Positions 1 to 5,853 of a DNA stretch of 6,373 bases are shown in pieces. Both the position numbers and the translations under genes were made by a program. Source of the stretch: Planctomycetota bacterium (lineage in GTDB: Bacteria; Planctomycetota; UBA8108; UBA1146; JAJFFE01); the NCBI GenBank assembly GCA_020425835.1, contig JAGQRC010000230.1, forward strand, positions 1-6,373. The letters are read 5' to 3'. Under the pieces are notes generated by a model. That model had not been told where the DNA came from. It did not search any database and was given only the letters and a program-made list of their open reading frames with translations. Positions within the stretch are counted from its first letter, which is position 1. The number at the start of each line of letters is the position of its first letter.

Positions 1-1200
1 CGACTCGGCCAAGAGCTGATCAAGCGACGGCTCGCCACGGTGACGCAGGTCCGAAAGGGCATCCAAGCCCGTGAGGACCTGCGGCGCAGTGGGACCAACG
101 CGACCCTCGGCAACCTCCTGGTCTCCAGGGGAGTGCTCACGCTCCAGGAGCTGATGGTCGCCCTGGCCACGATCGGCGAACTCCACATGAGTTGCCCGGC
201 GTGCCGGGTCACCACGAAAGTGGACAAGTACGATCCCGACGAGCGAATGTCCTGCGAGCACTGCTCGGGAGAGCTGGTTTACGTCAGCTCTCCGCTCGGC
301 GAGAAGCCGGCTCCGTCGCCACGTCGCCGCATGGGGACGGACGACTCGCCGACCCTCGAGGGGCGCGTGATCGGCGGGTGTCGCATCGTGAAGCGGATCG
401 CCGCCGGCGGGATGGGAACGGTCTACGAGGCCGAGCAGATCAACTTGGGCCGGACGGTGGCCCTCAAGGTGCTCGCCGCAGACCTCTCTCGCGATGAGAC
501 CTTCGTGAAGCGGTTCCTGCTCGAGGCGCGAGCCGCGGCGGAGCTGAACCACCGGAACATCATCCATATCAACGACGCGGGTGAGGACTCGGGGATCTTC
601 TACTACACCATGGAGTACGTCCCGGGCGAGAATCTCGCCCAGCGGCTGAAGCGGGAGCGCACCCTGTCGGTGGACGACGCTCTCCGCATTGGCGAGCAGG
701 TCGCCGAGGCCCTGCTCCACGCCCACGAGCGGAAGATCATCCACCGGGACATCAAGCCCGAGAACATCATGATCAAGCCCGACGGAACGGTGAAGCTCGC
801 CGATCTCGGGCTGGCGAAGAAGACCGTTCTCGACGACACGGCGGCGAGCTCGATCACGCAGGCGGGCTCGGTCCTGGGGACGCCCCACTACATGGCGCCC
901 GAGCAGGCGCGGGACTTTCGTTTCGCCGACCATCGATCAGACCTCTACAGCCTCGGCGTGACGCTCTATCGCGCGTTGGCGGGGCAGGTCCCGTTCGATG
1001 GCGGTAGCCCGATCGAAGTCATGATGAAGGCGGTGGAGGGCGAGAAGACCTCGCTCCGTGAGCTTCGGGAGGACATCCCGCAGGAGGTCGAAGCCCTGGT
1101 CGATCGCTTGATGGCTGTCGACCCGGACCGTCGCTTTCGCGACGCGCGCGTGTTCCTGAACGCGGTGGCCAGCCTCCGGCGCCACCACGTCGTCCAGTAA
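1..1200 (+). CDS. Ser/Thr protein kinase (PknB type) with N-terminal repeats and zinc ribbon, 5' partial
   Basis: A cytoplasmic protein kinase that would phosphorylate Ser/Thr residues of unknown partners. Residues are numbered from the GTG at 40. The kinase domain spans about 114-380: glycine-rich loop AAGGMGTV (121-128), ATP-binding K143 in VALKVL, helix-C E162, catalytic HRDIKPEN (235-242, D237 and N242), DLG in place of DFG (255-257) and APE (286-288). The protein ends just after the kinase domain, with no membrane segment or C-terminal sensor. Before the kinase lie a four-cysteine zinc-ribbon pattern (C52, C55, C72, C75) and two copies of an LGxxLxxR-type helical module. The first copy begins at nucleotide 4, before the GTG at 40, which has no Shine-Dalgarno sequence and falls inside that copy. 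The frame is open to position 1, so the real start is probably upstream of the window. The kinase call is secure; the signal sensed is unknown. Confidence 0.93.
   Translation, partial: RLGQELIKRRLATVTQVRKGIQAREDLRRSGTNATLGNLLVSRGVLTLQELMVALATIGELHMSCPACRVTTKVDKYDPDERMSCEHCSGELVYVSSPLGEKPAPSPRRRMGTDDSPTLEGRVIGGCRIVKRIAAGGMGTVYEAEQINLGRTVALKVLAADLSRDETFVKRFLLEARAAAELNHRNIIHINDAGEDSGIFYYTMEYVPGENLAQRLKRERTLSVDDALRIGEQVAEALLHAHERKIIHRDIKPENIMIKPDGTVKLADLGLAKKTVLDDTAASSITQAGSVLGTPHYMAPEQARDFRFADHRSDLYSLGVTLYRALAGQVPFDGGSPIEVMMKAVEGEKTSLRELREDIPQEVEALVDRLMAVDPDRRFRDARVFLNAVASLRRHHVVQ
4..174 (+). repeat. Two tandem MshEN-like modules in the kinase N-terminus
   Basis: Within the kinase reading frame, the stretch beginning LGQELIKRRLATVTQV (from nucleotide 4) aligns without gaps to the one beginning LGNLLVSRGVLTLQEL (from nucleotide 106). 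The period is 34 residues. The pattern (LG, two residues, L, I/V, K/S, R, two residues, L/T, then a helix) resembles the short repeats found in the N-terminal MshEN/GspE-N domains of secretion and pilus ATPases, some of which bind cyclic di-GMP. The similarity is by eye, and nucleotide binding is not shown. Confidence 0.55.
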
Positions 1201-1234
1201 GCCCGCCCGCCGCCGAGACGCCCACCCTCCCTTC

Positions 1235-1263
1235 GCCGAGGTCGGCCCGGGGGCGACCTCGGC
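1235..1263 (+). terminator. Perfect 10-bp hairpin after the kinase gene, no T tract
   Basis: GCCGAGGTCG (1235-1244) is followed by a 9-nt G/C-rich loop and then its exact reverse complement CGACCTCGGC (1254-1263). It starts 35 nt after the kinase stop codon. The downstream bases are pyrimidine-rich but not a T run, so it may help end or protect the kinase transcript rather than act as a classical intrinsic terminator. A chance stem in GC-rich DNA is possible, but ten perfect pairs just past a stop codon is suggestive. Confidence 0.45.
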
Positions 1264-1373
1264 CCCGTCGTGTCCCCTCTCTCCGCCGGCGCGTCGCAGC
1301 GTCCTTCCGCGGCGCCGCACGTCGGAAGTTGAGCACTCTCCGGCTCGGAGTCCCGGGTACCCATCGCTCCCGT

Positions 1374-1401
1374 GGGCGGCTACACTCAGCGGCCCTTTTT
1401 T
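1374..1401 (+). terminator. Candidate intrinsic terminator or leader attenuator
   Basis: GGGCGGCT (1374-1381) can pair with AGCGGCCC (1388-1395): seven pairs with one central G-G mismatch and a 6-nt loop. TTTTTT (1396-1401) follows immediately. This is the layout of a Rho-independent terminator, and it is the only T run of that length in the region. It lies 174 nt past the kinase stop and 51 nt before the start codon of the next gene. It could therefore end the kinase transcript or sit in the leader of the downstream operon. The mismatch weakens the stem. Confidence 0.5.
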
Positions 1402-1438
1402 CAAACTCCCGTCGATCCGTTCGTGGAATCAGCAGCGC

Positions 1439-1444
1439 AAGGAG
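1439..1444 (+). promoter_or_regulatory. Ribosome binding site fixing the start of the 75-residue gene
   Basis: AAGGAG lies 8 nt before the ATG at 1453, a near-ideal Shine-Dalgarno sequence and spacing. It favours 1453 over the GTG at 1372 in the same frame, whose upstream sequence has no such site. Confidence 0.75.
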
Positions 1445-1452
1445 CCAGTGCG

Positions 1453-1680
1453 ATGAGCGACCTCCCCGAGGAGCGCGATGACGCCGGGGACGACGAGTTC
1501 TACTTGGTCGAGGCGATGATCGAGCCCGCGCTCGAGGAGTTTCGCCGGACCTACGAGAAGCGAATTCGCTCGTTCGATGGCGAGGATGGAGAGGCGAAGC
1601 GGACACCGTACGTGAAGGCCTACGAGTACGGAGTGGCCGCGATCCGACGTCGGCTCGGCGAGGAAGAGGGAGCCCACTAA
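1453..1680 (+). CDS. Small acidic protein of unknown function, upstream partner of the ATPase
   Basis: A 75-residue protein I do not recognise. The N-terminus (about residues 1-20) is strongly acidic and probably flexible. Residues 15-45 form a likely amphipathic helix (FYLVEAMIEPALEEF followed by a basic RRTYEKRIR stretch). After a short acidic loop (FDGEDGEAK), a second likely helix (about 52-68, with YVKAYEYG) ends in an Arg/Glu-rich tail. There is no signal peptide, membrane segment, cysteine or known motif. The AAGGAG site 8 nt upstream supports the ATG at 1453. The gene ends 2 nt before the ATPase start codon, and the ATPase ribosome binding site lies within its 3' end, so the two are almost certainly co-translated. 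I infer that it may bind or regulate the ATPase, but the sequence does not prove this. Confidence 0.75.
   Translation: MSDLPEERDDAGDDEFYLVEAMIEPALEEFRRTYEKRIRSFDGEDGEAKRTPYVKAYEYGVAAIRRRLGEEEGAH
1667..1672 (+). promoter_or_regulatory. Ribosome binding site of the coiled-coil ATPase gene
   Basis: AGGGAG, part of a longer purine run, lies 10 nt before the ATG at 1683 and inside the last codons of the 75-residue gene. This ties translation of the ATPase to that of the small gene. Confidence 0.55.
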
Positions 1681-1682
1681 GC

Positions 1683-4088
1683 ATGTTGATCCGCGCCATC
1701 CGTGCCGAGAACTTCATGAAGTTCCACCGACTCGCGATCGACGATCTGCCGGGACGCGGCCTCATCGGCATCGAGGGTCAGAACGAGGGCGGCAAGTCGA
1801 TCTCGAGCGTCGAGTCGTCGATCCTGGAGCTGATCAACTGGGAGCGCGACCAGTGCGCCGTGGAGCTGGACTTCGACCTCGCCGGAGAGCATTTCCCCGG
1901 CTCCTACCGGATCTGGCGAGAGATCGATCGGTATGGGACCAACTTCGCGCGATTGACGACGCGAGCCGCCAATGGCGAGTGGAAGGAGATCGCCTCCGGG
2001 CTGATGCAGGTGCAGGCGCGCCTGGCGGAGATGATCCGTTTCGACTTCGATGACTTCACTCGATCGTTCTTCCTGGCGGAGAAGGAGTTTCCCCGATCGC
2101 CCGAGGCGATGCGCGGCTACCTCGATCGGATGGTCGGCGCCGATGTCCTCGTCGCGGTGTCCGGTGATGTCCGGCAGGAGATCCAAGGGCTCGAAGTGGA
2201 GTTCGGGAAGATCCAGGCGGAGATCAAGCGCAACGTTCAGCAGATCGAGAAGTACGTCCCGAACATCGCGAAGATTCCGCAGGTCGAGAAGCAGCGCGAT
2301 GAGATCGTAGCGACGTTGGCGGAGTTGGCCGAGACCGACCGACGGCTCGACGCGAGCGAGAGGGAGATCGAGCAGTCTCTGAAGTCGCGTGAGGCGCAGA
2401 GGGATCGTCTTCGGAGCCTGCCGCAGAAGCCGACGACCCGCCTCAAGGAGGGCGTGCGCCATCTGCTCGAGGGATACCCGTCTCGACCAGAGGGAGTCCT
2501 CGCGGAGAGTGCCAAGGACCTGGAGAGGATCCGCTCCAGACTCAACGAGTTCGAGGGCCTCGGCACCAGGTTCGAGGGACTCCTGAAGGCCATCGACGAC
2601 GCCGGGAGCTCGGTCGAGTCCAAGTTGACCGGGGGCGGCGACGAGTCCTTGCCCGCTCGTGCTCGCGCCCTCGAGGCGCAGCAGGAGTCGGCGAAGCGAA
2701 GCCGGAGTCGGAGCGCGACCTTCGGTGCGGTCGCTTTCGTCTTCGGGGTCATCCTGTGCGGCGTCGCGGCGGCGATCCTGCAAGAGTGGGTCGTACCGCC
2801 CGAAGAGTGGGGGGATCCGAGCACGGGGGTCTTTGTCGGATTCGGAGTCGGTGGACTGTTCTTGGTCGTGGCCATCGCGCTCTGGGTCCGCGCGGGCGGG
2901 CGGCGCCAATCGATCGAATCGGCCCGGCAGCAACTGTCCAAGCTCGAACAGGAGCGAGCTCACCTCCAATCCCGGCTGGACGCACTCCGCGGTTTCGGAC
3001 GAGACTCGGTTCGGATGAGCGAGGTCGACTCGGCGTTGTCGAGCGTCGACGACGACCGTGTTCGTCAAGCGGTGTCGGAGTATCGCGGGCAATTCGAGAA
3101 GGTGACCAGCGGCCAGAGTCTCGAGGACGCCTGCAACGAGCTCGCGGAGAGCGAGCATCGCATCATTCAGCGGCTTCGCTCGACGGCGAAGAACCACAAG
3201 GATGAGCGGGAGAAGGCGCAGGAAACCCAGAAGAAGGAGTCGACGCGGAAGGACCGCGCCGAGACCGAGATTCGGGAGTACCAGAAGCAAGAGGGCCGCA
3301 AGGCGGGACTCGAAGAGCAGAACCGGGAGCTCAAGGTCTCGGCCGATGCGATTCGCGAGGAGATCGAGACCCGACAGCTGCTGATCCAGCTGCTCGACGA
3401 GACGATCGAGTCGATTCGCCATCGCGCCGGACCGGCGCTGGGCAAGACACTGCGTCGGCTCCTGCCGTCGCTGACCGGGGGACGCTATCGCGACCTCAAG
3501 ATCACGCCGGAGTTCAAGCTGCAGGTGTTCACGAGCGAGAAGAGCGACTTCCTTGCCCAGCACGAGCTTTCGGGTGGGACGTTCGAGGGACTCTCGCTCG
3601 GGTTCCGGCTCGCGTTCTCCCAGGCGTTCATTCGCGCCGTCGTGAGAGGTCCTCAGTTCCTCTTCCTCGATGAGCCGTTCAAGGCGATGGACGCTCAGCG
3701 TGTGCATCGGACGCTCCGCGCCATGATGCGCCTGAGCCCCGAGCTCCAGCAGATCTTCGTCGTGCTTCCGGGGATTCGCTCGGAGGACCGAGAGCTGTTC
3801 GATGTGATCCACAAGGTGACCGTCGGGGAGCACGAACTCGGGGGACCCGACCGCTCGCGCGGCTTGATCGCCACGCCCTCGAGTCGGCCGCGGACGTTCG
3901 AGCCGCCGCGAGTGCCGTCGCCGAGTTCGTGGGACGAGCCGACGGAGAGCGAGCCGCAACACGGCCTCGAAGCTCACGAGGAGCCGGCGGATCGGATCGC
4001 GCCGGCCCGCGATGCTTCGACGGAGGAATCCGGATGGCTCGAGGCGAGCCGAGAGGAAGCGGAGAGCGCGGAGGGAGCGGAGCGCTGA
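1683..4088 (+). CDS. Membrane-anchored SbcC/Rad50/YhaN-like coiled-coil ATPase
   Basis: An 801-residue SMC-like ATPase with its ABC-type head split between the two ends. The N-terminal half-head has a Walker A GQNEGGKS (32-39), of the GxNExGKS form seen in YhaN-like proteins. The C-terminal half-head has a signature LSGGT (629-633), Walker B FLFLDEP (659-665, D663 and E664) and a D-loop up to D670. Charged coiled-coil stretches occupy about 165-250, 405-470 and 505-580. Between them are two hydrophobic helices, 346-366 and 382-402, joined by a 15-residue loop without basic residues. K338, R339, R341 and R343 before, and R403, R407 and R408 after, predict a hairpin with both flanks cytoplasmic. 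Expected Q-loop and H-loop residues are replaced (E133; P696). Residues from about 720 are a Pro/Glu/Ser-rich, probably disordered tail. B. subtilis YhaN, a DNA repair and phosphorothioate-related factor, is likewise thought to carry membrane segments. DNA binding and repair roles here are inferred; the ATPase superfamily call is secure. Confidence 0.88.
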   Translation: MLIRAIRAENFMKFHRLAIDDLPGRGLIGIEGQNEGGKSISSVESSILELINWERDQCAVELDFDLAGEHFPGSYRIWREIDRYGTNFARLTTRAANGEWKEIASGLMQVQARLAEMIRFDFDDFTRSFFLAEKEFPRSPEAMRGYLDRMVGADVLVAVSGDVRQEIQGLEVEFGKIQAEIKRNVQQIEKYVPNIAKIPQVEKQRDEIVATLAELAETDRRLDASEREIEQSLKSREAQRDRLRSLPQKPTTRLKEGVRHLLEGYPSRPEGVLAESAKDLERIRSRLNEFEGLGTRFEGLLKAIDDAGSSVESKLTGGGDESLPARARALEAQQESAKRSRSRSATFGAVAFVFGVILCGVAAAILQEWVVPPEEWGDPSTGVFVGFGVGGLFLVVAIALWVRAGGRRQSIESARQQLSKLEQERAHLQSRLDALRGFGRDSVRMSEVDSALSSVDDDRVRQAVSEYRGQFEKVTSGQSLEDACNELAESEHRIIQRLRSTAKNHKDEREKAQETQKKESTRKDRAETEIREYQKQEGRKAGLEEQNRELKVSADAIREEIETRQLLIQLLDETIESIRHRAGPALGKTLRRLLPSLTGGRYRDLKITPEFKLQVFTSEKSDFLAQHELSGGTFEGLSLGFRLAFSQAFIRAVVRGPQFLFLDEPFKAMDAQRVHRTLRAMMRLSPELQQIFVVLPGIRSEDRELFDVIHKVTVGEHELGGPDRSRGLIATPSSRPRTFEPPRVPSPSSWDEPTESEPQHGLEAHEEPADRIAPARDASTEESGWLEASREEAESAEGAER
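4022..4026 (+). promoter_or_regulatory. Ribosome binding site fixing the phosphoesterase start inside the ATPase gene
   Basis: GGAGG lies 7 nt before the ATG at 4034, within the coding sequence of the ATPase C-terminal tail. The alternative starts GTG at 4121 and TTG at 4124 sit directly before the first metal-binding motif and have no comparable site. Confidence 0.65.
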
Positions 4089-4867
4089 GACCCGCTCCGC
4101 CGCCCGAGCGGCTCGAGCGCGTGTTGATCGCCGCCGACTTCCACCTGGACGGAGGGGAACCCGGCCGAGACCGATTGGCCGCGCTCCTCGAGCTTGCGCG
4201 TGCGGAGTCGGCGCCGCTGTTCATCCTGGGGGATCTCTTCCATTACTGGTTCGGTCGCCGACACCTCGAACTTCCGATGTACGCGCAGGAGATCGCGCTC
4301 CTGGCGGATGCCGTCCGTTCGGGAGTCCGGGCCTACGTCTGGCCGGGCAACCGTGACTTCCTCCTCGATTCGGTCTTCTCCGAGGCGACCGGCATCTGGG
4401 TCGGTGGTGACGAAACGACGGTACACCTCGGCCGCGAGAGGGTGAGCGTGTCCCACGGGGACCTCTTCGCGACGGCGGATCTCCACTATCAAGCCATGCG
4501 ACAGTTGGTGCGGAGCGCTCCGATTCGCCTCCTCGCGCGTCACCTCCCGACGCGCTGGGTCGACCGGATTGCCGCGCGCTTGCGTCGTCACTCCCAGCGA
4601 GTCGTGCGCGAGAAACCCGCGGCGACGCTGGAGCCCGATCGGGCCGCCGTTCTGGCGACGCTCAGAGCGGGGGCGGACACGGTGATCTGCGGCCACTTCC
4701 ACCAGTTCCACGACGAGCGGTTCCCGGCGGAGTTGGGTGGGGGGCGGTTCTTGGTTCTCGAGCCCTTCGAGGCTCGCGGCGCGTATCTCCGAGGGAGTGA
4801 AGATGGTTGGAGCCTGGGCCACGTCACGAGCCCCGGCCGGCGCGCACTCGGCGGGGGCGCGTCGTGA
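4034..4867 (+). CDS. lpxH: LpxH-like calcineurin-family phosphoesterase (probable UDP-2,3-diacylglucosamine pyrophosphatase)
   Basis: A 277-residue metallophosphoesterase. LpxH cleaves UDP-2,3-diacylglucosamine to lipid X and UMP at the inner membrane in lipid A synthesis. All metal-ligand motifs are visible: DFH (D35, H37), GDLF (D67), GNRD (N106, with R107), SHGD (H141) and GHFH (H221, H223). LpxH-like context includes LGDLFHYWFG, GNRDFLL, a YQAMR stretch after SHGD, and RLRRHSQ matching the RMRANSK region of E. coli LpxH. Arg rather than His after GN separates it from Mre11/SbcD-type nucleases (GNHD). Departures from E. coli LpxH are RR instead of DD after the WFG, HFHQ instead of HTHR, a changed C-terminal segment, and an Arg/Gly/Pro-rich N-terminal extension of about 29 residues. 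The start at 4034 overlaps the ATPase by 55 nt and has a good ribosome binding site; a start at 4121 would remove the extension. The family is secure, the exact substrate less so. Confidence 0.72.
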   Translation: MARGEPRGSGERGGSGALRPAPPPERLERVLIAADFHLDGGEPGRDRLAALLELARAESAPLFILGDLFHYWFGRRHLELPMYAQEIALLADAVRSGVRAYVWPGNRDFLLDSVFSEATGIWVGGDETTVHLGRERVSVSHGDLFATADLHYQAMRQLVRSAPIRLLARHLPTRWVDRIAARLRRHSQRVVREKPAATLEPDRAAVLATLRAGADTVICGHFHQFHDERFPAELGGGRFLVLEPFEARGAYLRGSEDGWSLGHVTSPGRRALGGGAS

Positions 4868-5853
4868 ACCCATCGGAGGACGAAGCGAGGACCGCGATCC
4901 CCGAGCCGGTCATCGTCATCACGGGACCGACGGCGGGTGGGAAGTCCTCGCTCGCACGGCAACTCGCCGAGCGACTCGGTACGGGTGTCTTCTCGCTCGA
5001 CTCGATGAAGGTCTACCGCGGTATGTCGATCGGAACCGCGAAGCCGTCCCCGCGAGCGACGGCCGATGTGCCGTTCCGCATGACCGACCTGCGGGAGGCG
5101 TGGGAGGCGTTCTCGATCGGCGACTACATCGACGAGCTCGCGGGATTCGTCCATCGAGTCCCGTCGCCCTGGTTGCTCGCCGGAGGCACCGCGTTCTATC
5201 TCAATGCGCTACTGCACGGTATCTTCCGAGGTCCACCTCCGAACCCCGCGCTGCGGGCGGAGCTCGAGGCTGTCGAGGTGAGCGAGCTGCATCGCCGGGT
5301 GTCGGAGCTCGATCCGGCGTCCGGGCTCCGCATCCACGCGACCGATCGCCGTCGATTGACCCGGGCGCTGGAGGTGATGGCGGAGTTCGAGGAGCCGTTC
5401 TCGGTCCTGCAGTCGCGGCGTGTCCCCTACCTTCGTCCCGGGCGATTCCGCCTGATCGGTTTGGTTCGGCCGCGAGCCGATCTCTACGCCCGGATCGATG
5501 CGCGCGTCGAGTCGATGTTCGATCGCGGATGGATCGAAGAGGTCCAGGCGCTGATGGACCGGCACGATCCGCCGTGGAGCGTCCAGGCCAACCAGTCCAT
5601 CGGCTATCCGATCATACGAGAGGCGCTGCTCGAGGGACGGGATCCTCGAGCGATGCTCGCCGAGATCCAGAAGCGCACCCGTCACTTCGCTCGGCATCAA
5701 CTGATCTGGTTCCGCAAGATGCCGATCGAATGGTGGCGCCCCGACGAGGCGGATCGCCTGCTCCAGGACATCGAGGACAGCTTGCAGCGATTCGCGGAGC
5801 ACGGGGCGTTTCCTCCTGCGGTCCCGGAAAGGGTTCAGGATGTCGAACTCTGA
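4864..5853 (+). CDS. miaA: tRNA dimethylallyltransferase MiaA
   Basis: MiaA transfers a dimethylallyl group from DMAPP to N6 of adenosine 37 in tRNAs that read UNN codons, which steadies codon-anticodon pairing. The 329-residue product is close to the usual 300-320. It shows the P-loop GPTAGGKS (21-28), the DS motif with catalytic-type D46 followed by YRGMSIGTAKP (51-61), GGTAFYLNALL (107-117, with the conserved Thr109), the RALEV helix (167-171), R204 in RPRADLYARI, IGY (246-248), and the C-terminal TRHFARHQLIWFR (272-284). Several normally well-kept positions differ: PFRM for PHHL (70-73), IGYP for IGYK, and HQLIWF for RQxTWF. The GTG start at 4864 overlaps the phosphoesterase stop in a GTGA arrangement and places the P-loop about 20 residues in. 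A TTG at 4807 would add 19 Arg/Pro-rich residues and is less likely. Confidence 0.92.
   Translation: MNPSEDEARTAIPEPVIVITGPTAGGKSSLARQLAERLGTGVFSLDSMKVYRGMSIGTAKPSPRATADVPFRMTDLREAWEAFSIGDYIDELAGFVHRVPSPWLLAGGTAFYLNALLHGIFRGPPPNPALRAELEAVEVSELHRRVSELDPASGLRIHATDRRRLTRALEVMAEFEEPFSVLQSRRVPYLRPGRFRLIGLVRPRADLYARIDARVESMFDRGWIEEVQALMDRHDPPWSVQANQSIGYPIIREALLEGRDPRAMLAEIQKRTRHFARHQLIWFRKMPIEWWRPDEADRLLQDIEDSLQRFAEHGAFPPAVPERVQDVEL
5828..5833 (+). promoter_or_regulatory. Ribosome binding site of the GspG-like gene
   Basis: AAAGGG, preceded by GG, ends 6 nt before the ATG at 5840 and lies inside the 3' end of miaA. An in-frame ATG at 5888 has GGGAGG only 2 nt upstream, which is too close for efficient use. 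Confidence 0.5.

Larger units (their letters stand above)
1201..1452. other. Intergenic region separating the kinase from the five-gene operon
   Basis: A 252-nt stretch without a credible gene. It contains the two hairpins listed separately. A reading frame open from a GTG at 1372 joins the small gene in frame, but the protein it would add does not look conserved and the better start is at 1453. The promoter of the downstream operon should lie here. TACACT at 1381-1386 resembles a -10 box but has no matching -35 box 16-18 nt upstream and overlaps the terminator-like stem and loop, so I do not call it. Confidence 0.6.

Noticed and set aside
1381..1386. TACACT as a -10 promoter box for the operon.
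   Set aside because: No -35-like hexamer 16-18 nt upstream, no extended -10, and the bases form part of the stem and loop of the terminator-like hairpin.
1372..1452. A 27-residue N-terminal extension of the 75-residue protein from the GTG at 1372.
   Set aside because: It would be translated through the terminator-like stem and T run, has no ribosome binding site, and the ATG at 1453 has an excellent one.
1677..3977. A very long open frame on the minus strand opposite the ATPase gene.
   Set aside because: Its product is Leu/Arg/Asp-rich with no recognisable motif, and it mirrors codon positions of the ATPase. Long antisense frames are expected in GC-rich DNA, and the + strand has full ATPase motifs.
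3974..4873. Minus-strand open frame opposite the phosphoesterase gene.
   Set aside because: No domain-like pattern and low-complexity Arg/Glu content. The + strand carries all the metallophosphoesterase motifs.
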